From positions 6,353,985 to 6,417,984 of the forward strand of contig CAJINV010000003.1 in assembly GCA_905178155.1 (NCBI GenBank): DNA of 64,000 nucleotides, given 5' to 3'. Source of the stretch: Amoebophrya sp. A120. Taxonomy: Eukaryota > Sar > Dinophyceae > Syndiniales > Amoebophryaceae. A program made the translations under genes and the position numbers. Below the pieces are notes generated by a model. It worked only from the letters and a program-made list of their open reading frames with translations, did no database searches and was not told the DNA's origin. This document shows positions 11,601 through 22,700 of this stretch, piece after piece. Each line of letters starts with the position of its first letter. Position 1 is the stretch's first letter.

Positions 11601-12589
11601 GGCCATGCCGGTGCCAGGTGGGTCGTTACCAAGCCGGCGCCATATCATCGCCGAACCGGTGCCAGACAGGTCGCGTCCAAGCGAGCCGGTGCCAGATCAT
11701 GGCCAAGCCGGTGCCAAATCATGGCCACGCCGGTTCCAGGTCGTTGCCAGGCAAGCCGGTGCCGGGTCGCGGCCAAGGCGGTGCCAGGCAGATCATGGCC
11801 AAGCCGGCGCCAGATCACGCCGAAGCCGGCCCCGGGTCGTGGCCAAGCCAGTGCCAGGTCGTGGACAAGCCGGCGCCAGATCATGGCCAAGCCGGTGCCA
11901 GGTTGTAGCCGAGCCGGTGCCAGATCATACACGGCCAAGCCTGCCGGCCTTCCGGTGCCAGATCATGGCCAGGCCGGCCGGTGCCAGATCACAGCAAGGC
12001 CGGTGCTCGCCCATGCCCAAGCCGGTGCCAGGTCATGGCCAAGCCAAGCTGGTTCCGGGTCGTGGCTGAGCCGCAGCCGGTGCCAAATCATGGCCAGGCC
12101 AGCCACCAAGCCGGTGCCTGCCAGATCATGGCAAGGCCAAGCCCTTGCGCCAGATCATGGCCAAGCCGGTGCCGGATGGATCATGGCCAAGCCTGCCTGC
12201 CGGTGTCAGAGCATCGCCAAGCCGGTGCCAAATCACGGCGAAGGTAGGCGGTGCCAGATCATGGCCATGCCGGTGCCCGATCATGCCCAAGCCGGTGCCG
12301 GACCCTGGCCACGCCGGTTTCAGGCCCTGGCTAAGCCGGTGCCAGACCCTGGCCAAGCCGGTGCCCGATCATGCCCGCCCCCCGCCGCCAGATCGCGGCC
12401 CCGCCAGTGCCAGCATGCAAGATGGCGGCAAGGGCCAACCTGCCAGCCGCGCCGGTGCCGGATCGTGGCCATGCCGTTCTGGCGCTTTGAAAATAGCAGG
12501 CAGATGGGCCTGCCTGTGCTGAAGCGCCGACGACGATTTTCCACAGAGAAACGCTGAGGGCTATTATTCATCTAGCGGAATACTATTAA
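8690..12589. repeat. 3.9-kb minisatellite block bounded by 15-bp inverted repeats
   Basis: The left end TTAATAGTATTCCGC (8690-8704) is the exact complement of the right end (12575-12589). The inside is nearly all tandem repeats. At 8705-8880 there are A-rich units of about 30 bp (AAACGAAAACAAAGAAT). At 8881-10040 and 10441-10840 there are CGAAGCCTCGAAGCA-type units. At 10040-10440 and 10840-12480 there are AAGCCGGTGCCAGATCATGG-type units. The block is open in several frames simultaneously because of its composition, so those frames are not called as genes. The ends begin with TTAA, which could be part of the repeat or a piggyBac-like target duplication. It probably sits in an intron or upstream of the armadillo-like gene. 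Confidence 0.8.
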
Positions 12590-12702
12590 GTCTGCAGGCT
12601 ACTGGACACGGGAAGCGGGATAAGGCTAGTTTGGCATGCAGGAATGCACGAGAACCAATGCCGAAATTTGTGTTGCATAGCATGCGTGGTAGCGAAAATT
12701 TT

Positions 12703-13242
12703 TTATGCATGACTGTAATGCCCCAAAACCGCTAACGTTAACGCTTTTTTGCTCGATAGATAGCACTTCTTCTTGATCGACGCGTTCTTTTTCTGCTCGT
12801 TTACCGTTACGTACTTGAGCTGGACCAGCTCCGCGAACCGTAGCTCCACGCCGCACACATGGCTCAGCGACGCCAAGGCGGCAGAGTTTGTCGTCATAGT
12901 AGCGTTCTGGTGTCTCCAGGCAGCTGCCTGCTCATCTCTCTTCGTTTCGCCATGAGTCTGAAATCGCCTACTTCCTGCGAAATTTTGTAAGGACCCGCAC
13001 CGAGGACCTTGCCTCGCAAAGAAAGCTTTCTTGTGTGCAGTGGTATTGAAGTCCTTTTGGGGTCCAGTCGTAGGCAAAAACTGCAACGCTGTACGACTCT
13101 CTCTTTCATCAACTGCAGGTTGATTGGCTTTGGTCTTGTGAAACGCTGTCTCAGAGATGATACCGAATAGTCTAAAAACACTCTCTGAGTTTCTCGCTCC
13201 AGCAGTACATCTTGGGAAACGCTGGAAAGTGTTGAAGGACAC
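12703..13242 (-). CDS. tentative 5' exon of the armadillo-like gene
   Basis: An open frame of about 179 residues lies upstream of the 3.9-kb repeat block and on the same strand as the armadillo-like gene. The plausible coding core begins at an internal Met (MTTNSAALASLSHVCG) and ends near KKKCYLSS, before sequence rich in introner-type words (GCATTACAGTCATGC and similar). No splice partner could be proved, so it may be a separate small gene or a chance frame. Confidence 0.3.
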   Translation of the reverse strand: MSFNTFQRFPRCTAGARNSESVFRLFGIISETAFHKTKANQPAVDERESRTALQFLPTTGPQKDFNTTAHKKAFFARQGPRCGSLQNFAGSRRFQTHGETKRDEQAAAWRHQNATMTTNSAALASLSHVCGVELRFAELVQLKYVTVNEQKKNASIKKKCYLSSKKALTLAVLGHYSHA

Positions 13243-13759
13243 TTCTGTCAGCTCATGCTATTTTCAGAAGAGTGCTCCTGCCATTGTCCCAACATGGGTC
13301 GCCGTCCGCCGTTTTCCTTTAATGGATTTCCATTCCTAAAAACTTTTTCCAAGTCCACAGATTTGCAGATACGCTATTTTGTTTTTCGAAACCTGTCACT
13401 TCTACTTTAAATCAAAAATCACTACTGGGAATATGAAACGCTATGCATTTGCTGCATGTTGATTTTATACTCATCGAAAGTAAAAAGCTGCAATGCTTTT
13501 GTCGCATCGCAGCGAAAAAGAAACAAGCAGAACAAGCTGCGTAGTACCAAACTTTACTTCTACATGCTGAATGACAGCTCGACGAAAACTGCATATCGTT
13601 TCCATTGTTCTATCTCTCGTGCGTAACAGATAGGGTTCAAAGCAACTCTCTCGTAGCTGACGCCATTAATATAATAACTCAATTCAAAAGTATACAGCCT
13701 ATCAAGAAAAGTCATCTACAAGTACAACTCTGTTCTTCGTCAAGGAAATGAAACACCTC
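13243..13759. other. intergenic, no supported gene
   Basis: This AT-richer sequence lies between the stop of the dynein-like gene and the tentative exon on the same strand. I looked for a continuation of the dynein C-terminal domain here in all minus-strand frames and saw none. Confidence 0.4.
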
Positions 13760-16700
13760 TCAGGCCGACGGCAGAAAGGCCAGGCCGTCCACGAAGATGG
13801 CATTCTCCTGAATCCAAGCGGGGAGGACGTGTAGCTTTTGCCGCGCGCACGTGAGAAAGACGAAGGCGCTACTCTCCTCCGCGACGGGCGCAGATGACAG
13901 GAGCTGCCTGCAAAGGAGCATGGCCCGTACGCTGGTGCTGTCGGTACCAATCACGTTTTTCAGCAAAAGTGCACGCCGGTTTCGTCGCCATGCCGGGACC
14001 TCAAACATAACTTCTGTCTCTGTTTCGACGACACCTGTACTGCCGCGCCGCTCCGCGGCACTAGACGTAGCGATCCGCATGAGCTGGTCGATCTGGTGGC
14101 TCTTCCTCGTGGACGTTCCAGTGCGCTGGGTCGACGGTGTCGTCCCCGCGCAAGAGGACAACAGCGAGCGCACGCGATTATCCAGTTCCCCCAGCTTTGC
14201 TGAGGTTTGAGCCGCGCCCTCCGTGGCCGCTCTCATTCCGCCGCCCGTGAGTCCTTCGCGAAACGTGACACAGTGAAGGTCTGTGCGGTTGGTCGTCGGG
14301 ACCGCAGCACCAGTTGCGATCCTGAACAGCGATCGCAGACACTGCTCCACAAGCAGATTCTCCGATCCGTTCGCCGTCACAAACACCAGAAAGGGTATCC
14401 GCAAAGGTACCATAAATTTCTCACACAGAAACTCGATTCGGTTCGCCAAATGCTCGATCAGTTGCTTCGTCTCGGCCACGCTTTTCGAACTATTACTTGC
14501 GAAAGTGATCACCTTTCCGGGACAAACACTTCGCAGGTCGTTTTTTCTGCTTGCCGTAGCACCCTCGCCGCCGAATGCGCCAAAGAACACCGGGGAGGAC
14601 TCATTCGCAGTGCCTGCCAGTTCGCTATAATTTGCACTACCGATATCATGGTGCAAGAAGAGCTGTACCTCCTTCGCAAACTCATCGACTTTTCCCTCAC
14701 CTTTGTCGCTTTTACTTGTACTCGTATTGGTAGCGGGAAACTGGTGATCCTGCGCTGCACTAGTTGCTATTGGTGCGTTTGTCGTGTACCCTGCTCCTAG
14801 TCCGGAGCGCTGTGCCAAATGTTTGTTTGCAGCAAGGCAGCGCTGCAACAGCGGCCAGCTGCATTTGAAAGCCTCTCCTTTCGCAGCCTGCGCCTCTTCC
14901 AGTTTCCCACAAACGGCACGCGCAATCGGTGCCATGATTTCTCCGGACTCTGTCCAGAGCCGATAAATTATGCGCTTTTTCTCCGACACCGACGTCTCCA
15001 AAGACGTTCGGGTCCTGTGAAAGTTCTCGAGTAGGTCCAGAAACTTCTGGTGCTGCGAGCGCGCGTCGTGCGCTCCTTCGCCAGCACCTAGGGGCGCGGA
15101 TGTAATAACGTAATCTTCCACAAAGGTTCGCAGGATCCGTCCCTCCCCGCGGTCCCGCTCTTCGAGGAGCCTCTGCAAGTCGCGCTGCAAGTCCTCCAAG
15201 GGTGTGGTGGCAGAGCTGCGCAAGTAGGAACGCGGCTCGTCGACTCGCAAGTCGCTGCCGTACGTCAAGTACTCGCACATGACATCAAAAGAGGCTAGAC
15301 CTTGTTCCAGGTGGCCTGCCCTCCTCGTATTTTGTTGCAGATTTTTTTCCGCTCCACTTCTTCCTATGTCATGTGCTACTTCTGCGCTGCGGCTTGATTC
15401 TTTACTCGCCGATGCTGCGCCCTCCGAATGCGGTTGGGGAAGACTGCAGTCTAAAACGCAGAACACGTCCGATGAAGTGAGCGGCGCTTTGCCAAGACGA
15501 CACAAAGCAGTCGCTTGATTCTGCGAAAGTACGACTACAACGTGTAGAGTTGTTGTGAGCGTTGCCAATTCCACCTGTAGCTGCTGCCACAGAAGCTCGA
15601 AGGGCAACAGGATTCTGTCAAAGTCGAATACCCGGATCACAATGAGCTCTTCCACGGCGGCGTGCACGTTTCCCTTTCGGTTTCGCGGGCTCTGGTGCTC
15701 TGCGCCCCCGCCGGCTGCAAACGCGGCCTGCACTCGGGACAAAATTTCCTGCACCACCACCACGACCTGCGCAGCATCGTAGATTGTTAAAAAACACACC
15801 TTCCGCCGCATTTGCAGAAAGCTGGTCGCTTGCAAAAACACGCTCCCAGGATCAACAACTAAGGGAAGCCGATGGCAGAAACGCGGCAACCCGGCGAAGC
15901 AAAGCGCAAGGGTTTCTAGAACATGCCCCGCGAACTTTCCTCGGCCGCCACCCAGGGCCGCACGATAGGCCCAGTGAAGCGGGTGGTCGTTTATTGTTCT
16001 GTGGACTGTTCTTGTTGTAGTTGTACCAGGACCAGATGCTGGGGTGGACTCCCTCGTCCCACTGGCACCACTTCTGTTCGTCGTGATATCCAGGCACTGC
16101 CGCAAAATGCACGTAGAAAAATTTTCCTCAATACTTGGATCACTCTGTGCCAACTCTTTCGAAATCGACTTCAGCACCTTTCGCGGATGTAGGCACGAGC
16201 GGCATTTTGCTTTGACTACCAACTGGATTTTTTCCCGACCCGCAACGTCCATCAGCGCCCCCTCGTACGCGAGGACGGCAGCTGTAACAATGGAATCCAC
16301 CAGAAACTCGAAATTTTCCAGTGACTCGGCATGTGCAACTTCACAGCTGTCTTCAAGACGGCCATCAGTGCCCTGATCATGATCCAGCGAGTTGTGCGTT
16401 AGGTCATTCCTGGAAGCACTTTGACTTTTCCTGTGACCACCCACAAGGGACGACGAGGCATGATGATCTTCCTTGTCACCACGATTGTCGCGGGCCGAGT
16501 GACCACAACTGTCGTCGAGCAGTTGCAAAATCCGCTGCCACTCTGCAATTTGTATCTGCGTGGTCTGGAACTCTGCGTCGAGCCTCTCCCGCTTCGCCCG
16601 CACCTGCTCCACGATGGCTGCAAGTTTCTGCACGCGCTCCTCTGCCAGTTTCGCCAGTTCCATGGCCGTGTCGAGCTGTTTCTGCACTTTCTGCCTACTG

Positions 16701-19700
16701 CTCTCCACTTCCTTCAGCCGCTCGCGCTTCGGCTTCACGTGCTCCGCGACCACCGCGTACCGGTACATGGCACGGGTCCACATGCAGATGGCCTCGCAGG
16801 CCACGCTGGCCTTGCGAATCACCGCGGGCTCGAAGTCCTCGCGGTTGATGTAGCTCTCCAGCTTTTCCCGCGTTTTCGCGGGCAGCGGCGACTCGCGGTC
16901 GTACCCCATCAGGGAGTCCAGCAGCTTCTTCGGGTCGGTCAGCAGCTGCTTCTGCGCCGCCTCCCAGTAGTCCGCAACTACTTCTTTGGTGTTTCCCCCG
17001 TCGGTGGTGCGCTTCACCGGCGGGACCTGGAAGATGATGCAGAGTACCTCCATCGTCATCCGGACGCCACTCGGGGGGTTGAAGAACGCCCGCACCTCGC
17101 GCAAGTGGTCCGTCTTCAGCTTCGACAAGCAGCGGTTGGCTTCCTCCAGCGCGGGGAGCGCCTGGTTCAGTTCCTGCTGCGCCTCCTCCCGCATCTTGCT
17201 GATCTCGCTCAGCATCGCGTTCACGCTCTTTTCCGTGTCCGCGGCTGTCTGCTTGGCCTCCGCCGCCTTCTCGGTCTCGCGCTCCAGCTGCAGCTCCGTT
17301 TCCCCGCACCTCGTCTCCGTCTCTCGCAAAACTGGCTCGAGGTCTCGTTCGCAGCTGTTGCGACTCCTCCTCACGGCGTCCCGCAGCTCCCCTAGTTTCG
17401 CCGCCCGTGCCGCCTGCAGCGTTGCACTCGCGACGCGACGGCGATTTTGCTCCGCGTACAATGCGGTGAACATACGCACAAACTCGAAGTAGCACCTAGC
17501 CCGGTCGGGATGTTGTCGCTCGTCGGCGGCGTGGCCAGCCACGTCCGCTGTCATCTGACGGGTCTTTTCGTTGCCGAAGAAACTGTCTTGCACCTGGGAA
17601 AACAAATCGCAAAACTGCACCCAGAGAAACTTGTCGTCCGTGCTTTCGGTCGCCTGCAAGTCCCGGAGAATAAGCGTCTTCAAAGGTGGTTGTGCAACAC
17701 CTCCTTCATCCTCACCTTTGGAGACTACCACCTGACCGCGCTGCAGATACTCCTCCAGAATCGCGCGCCTTGTTCTCGGATCCCTCAGGCCCGGGTCAAG
17801 GAAATCGCTGAAGCGCACGCAATTGTCAAAAATGCACGGAAAGCGACGCTCCTGCTCCGCCGGCTGCACAGTAGAAGAATCGAAGTCGGGGGATGAAGCC
17901 GTGGCTCCTGTTCGCGAAGCGACAATGATGCGCGTCTTCTTCTTTACTTTCTCCAACAAATCCCGAGCCAAATGCTCACGACATAGTACACCAGTCAGAG
18001 GCCCCGTCCTCTCGGTTCCGTTCTCCGCCGCCGTTGCACCCTTGCCAAGGGTGGAAGTAGTGCCAACTTGGAATTGCTCGTTCCGTGCGGCGATGCGAGC
18101 GTAAAGATCACCCGTAAGGTTGTGCTGGAAAGAACCAGAGGCGGAATCCTCGAAAGCAGCTCGCCCCAGCTCATCCGCAAGAACTCCTGAAATAAATGCC
18201 CTCCCCGCCGTTTCGCCGACGTTTTCTCGTCCCGAAAGCGCTGCACTTTGAGCAGCGGCATTCATCACCGGCGGCACGGGTTCGAAGAAAACAGCGGACA
18301 AAAGGGACAGGCATCGTTGCACCGCGGTGGAGTTTGCATCTACAACGGACATGTAAAGTACTGTCCCGGGGTGGTCGACATCGCTGTCCACCGAAGAGTC
18401 TTCGAGCAGAACGCGTACCTGTCGCGCAAACAGTGGCTTCAAGACGGTGTGCCAGAATTCTTTTTCGGTCGAGACGTAGTCCAGTCGGACGAAGTGAACG
18501 GATTGCTGATTGTGGAAAGCAGCGAGACGCGCGCAGAACTCCTTCCCGCTGTGATCCGGACCCGCAAGTTGCACGACCGGACCGTCCGCCCGACGCAGCG
18601 CGTTTGCGATCTCTCGCACAGAAAGCTCGAACTGCGGATGCAACACAAATTCCTGCCCCATACGAGCACTCCGCAAGGACGGCGCGGACGAGGAGTTTCC
18701 AGTAGATGTACCCTTCAATGCCGAAGCCGCTGGCGAAGACCCGGAGAGCCGCCGCCGCTCCCCAGCCCCAGCCTGCTGAGCTGCATGAAGATCCGCGTAG
18801 GACGTACAAAGGTTTTCTTCGATGAGGTCCAGAAAACTCATTCCCTCGCCCACAGAAGCTGACCGCGTGGTCGTGATCTCTGCTTGCAGAAGAGCAGACG
18901 CGGACGCACGCCAGGGCGCGACCGCGCGCCCTGAACTGTGTGCTGCGGATGTTGATGCCAAAAGCACGTTGCAGCAGCAAAGGCGAATCGGCGACTTGAT
19001 TTGCTCGAGTAGGTCCGCGGTGTACAGGTCTTCAAGCCGCGGTGCCGCTGAGACCGCATTGGTACTCCCAACAGATTGTCGGCGAAGGGTTTGATGTGTG
19101 AGCAAAGTGGCAACCATAGAAGTTGTGGCAGATGAAACTCCTGTGGCTATCCCCTCATTCGACGTCTCTTGCACTTTGTGGCCCGACGATCCGCGCTTCC
19201 CGCGGTTGCCTCCACCGCGACAGGTTCGGAAATCGCTTAGACACGCCACCACCGTGGCTCGGTATGCACGGTGGCTAGAGTGGAAATCCTCCCTCTCTTC
19301 GTCCGTCATTTGAAACGACCGCAGTGCCTTTGAGACCTCCTGGGTGGACAGTTGCAGCGTCTGAGTGCCCCACTGACGCAATCGCTGTTCGAGTTTCGAG
19401 TGATCGTCCACGTCGACGTGATTGTTTCCGGAAGATGATGAATTGTGGCCGACCCACGTCCGGAAGTCCGCTGCAATAGCACGGAAAAAACTTTTCCCCC
19501 ACCCACTGGACTCGACGATGGATGTAACGGCCTCTCTCTGCGAATCGCCGGCCCTCTCCTCCTTGCTCGTCGATGGCGTCGAACTTGTCTGATCTTCGAT
19601 GCAGTCGCCTGCGTTAGCAGCAGATACTTGATTTTTACTTGTGCCTGCGTTGCCTTGCTCGTCTCGTGCGATCTGCTTCGCATCAATTTGGTCCGTCGCC

Positions 19701-22700
19701 TCAAGCACTTTGTCGACAACATTCATCTGCCACTCTTGGGCAGGCAACGCATCCTCGGACAACGTGGCTTTTAACAAGGGGAAGAATGATTGGAGCGCTG
19801 GCCGCAGGTTAGATTTCCCGGAACCCTTGTCGGTCAAAAGTAGAGTTGACAAGCAAAACTTTTGAAAATTCCTGAAAGCATTTGCTTGCAAATGACTCAA
19901 ACTCTCTGCTGCGCCCGGCGAAAGCAACTTCATCTCGGGGCGGTCCAAGCCGTGTGGCGCGTCACGGTCACCTCCATGTTCCAATATTTTCGGTTCCACG
20001 TCTGGAATTACAGAAGGCCGAAACCTCTGCGTGCTGTCCTGAAAGTGCGCGATGGCCCGATCCGCCAAGGCGCCAAAAATTGTGGCCAAACGGTCAATCT
20101 TTTTCGTTTCAAGCGAGAACGGCAGCAAATGCCGAGCCAGGCGCGGGTTTTCTACCATATCAGAGACGACAGCTGATGTCGCCGCGACGCCGGAGCTGGC
20201 CTCTATTTCCCTGTTCCGGCTCCGGGATGTCAGCAGGGTAGCAGCACCAAAACGGGCTGCCTCCCCATGCTCCAGCACAAAACGCACGTCATCGTCTTCA
20301 GCGTTGATGTCGTCCACAAAGTAAACTGCAGGAGCACGCCCCTGCAAGCCGCTCGCAGCAAACATATGCGAATGCGGAGCCGCCCCGGACGTCAGTTGCC
20401 ACTGTTCTCCTCCACACGCGAACTGGTCGATATCTTCTGCCGCTGCGGACCGTCTGCGCTGGAGCACGCGAACGGTTCGTGGTTCCAGGAGATTTTGCAA
20501 CAAAAACGACGCCAGCAGCGTTTTTCCGCATCCTGCAGGCCCTGTCAGACACAGGCTCAGCATTCGGTCCCGAGTGGGATTCTGCCCGGTGGAAAGCACG
20601 CCGCTAACAGGGCTCCTCCGGAAGTCCTCCAAGAATCGCTCCTTCCACATCGCATTGCAGAGCGTTCGTTTCCTTGCAGCTCGCTGCAATTTTTCTAGGT
20701 ACGCATTGGTGGTGGCGAAGCTCTTGGACATTGGCTCGGATGTACGTCGTGTTTCCGGATGATCCGCTATTTTACCCACGGAGCGCAGCAGTCCGACCCG
20801 CCGAAGCAAGTAATGCAGTCGCAGGAATGCGCCTTCGGCAGGCCTGTCCTGCTGCCTCTTCTGTACTCCTGCGGTCGCGGAGGCGGGTGAACGTGTCAAG
20901 CCTTTGCTTCTCCGGCCCGGGTCTCCTCCCTCTCGAAAAATGTCTCCGCAGCTGCCCGCCATCTGTTGCCAGAGAAACAAAGCACGAAAACTGTCGGGCG
21001 TGGGCACGAAGAGTTCGTGCGACCTCAGCAGGCGCCACCCGGTCGTGTCAGCACGATTTGTGAAGCGGTCCCTGAGACTCACCCAGGCCCCCAGTTCAAA
21101 GTCGAAGGCCTTCTCCCCATCCCAGATCTGATTCAGGCACACACCGGCAGCAATTGTGGCCTGCTCGACTAACACGATTCGCGATTTAAATTGGTCGTCC
21201 GCCACCTGGCTGGCAATGCTGCTTTTTACTGTACTGGTGCCAGTGTTGTTCGTAGTATACGGCATAATGTCCCAATGCAGCCTCGAAACCTGCACACGAA
21301 TCTGGTCAACCCCGTGCCGCAACGTCAACCCGTAGTCAGATTCTCGGCAAGGTTGTGATGAGCCACGCCCCGAGTCGTGGTAGTGGCCGTGCATCTTCAT
21401 GCTTGTTCCAGCTCTAAGCGCCGCGGCGTCGTTGGATAGTACACGGTTTTCAACATCGGGCAAAGTTGCATTATCGCGGCGACTTCTACCTGGCGCCTCG
21501 CTTCCATCGCGATTGTTTCCCCCACCGCCCAAAAGCTGCTCCAGGAATGCCTTTGCCCGCTGCCGGTTTTCGTCTTTTTGCTGTTCGAGCAACCGCCGCT
21601 CTTCCTTGTCGCGCTTTTCCCGGCGTTCTCGCTCTTCGCGCTCCCGCTGTTCTCGCTGCTTGAGAGTGGTGAACTTCCGCGCGCTTGCTTTCGGGTTCGG
21701 TCCCACGTCAGCAGTCGCGGGACCGGCGTGGTCACCGGCTGGTGTGTTTTGCGCATAATTCCCTGTGGTCTGCTGCTGTCCGAGTACTAAGGCGTCTGCG
21801 CGCAGGGCAGACGTCGCCTGGGCTTGCCGATCTAACTCCTTGTTGAAACTCTCCAACAAGGCCGGACTCGGTTGCCGAGCCAGGACGTTGCGCAACTCTT
21901 CGCGGACCGACTCCACCAGCAACTCTTTTCGCACCAGGTCCTCGCATACCGTCTTGCGCAGTGCGCGACGAAACCGCTCTTCTGAAGACCCGGTTACGAC
22001 CAACACGGAATACAAAAAGCAGTCGCCAAAAAAGGTATCGAAGCGACGCAGCGCCTTCTCAGCGTCGGTAACTTTCTGCGTGCCCAAGATGGAGTTCAGT
22101 TCCACCGTGCCCCGCCCCTGGTAAGTCCACTGCGCTAACAGCGTCGCCGGCTCGAACGCATCCTTGTTTTTCTGCCCAGATGAAACAATCGGCAGCAGCT
22201 CCTGTAGGCGCTGGCGCGCATACGGCGTGTAGTACCTCGTCACGAAGGTGGCAAACACGGCTAGCACGCGCTTCACAAACTCTGCATTCTGTGAACAATT
22301 CGATTTCATCACTTCAGTGCTGCTGGCTCCAGCAAATGGTGCAGCAGTACTGTTCTCACGACAGTGGTGCACCTGGGCTAGAAGGAAGTCCCGGCAGCAG
22401 TTCTCGAACTTTTGCCCGATCCGCCTCATGGTTTCCAGGCACAACTCGAGGGAGCACTTCAGATTCTTTCTCTGCTGCGAAGATGTCGCTTGTCCAAGGT
22501 TTGGTCCGGCAGCAAAATTTCTGCCGCCGTCGGAAACCGCGGTCCTCTGCTTCGGCAGCGATTCCACCCCCAACGCTTGCCGTTCAACTTTCTGCGCCAG
22601 GACCACCTCCTTGTCCACCTCCGCGTAAAAAAAGAAGAGGTCGCGCGCTCTGCGGAATTGTAGCTCGTGCAGCAAAAAACGTCGACAAAGACACATGCAC

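Noticed and set aside
8899-12557. Long open frames on both strands inside the 8.7-12.6 kb block
   Set aside because: They occur in several frames at once and simply translate the tandem repeats; the lack of stops follows from composition.
8690-12589. CRISPR-like array interpretation of the regular repeats
   Set aside because: The units are contiguous, degenerate and without unique spacers of constant length, in a eukaryotic setting.
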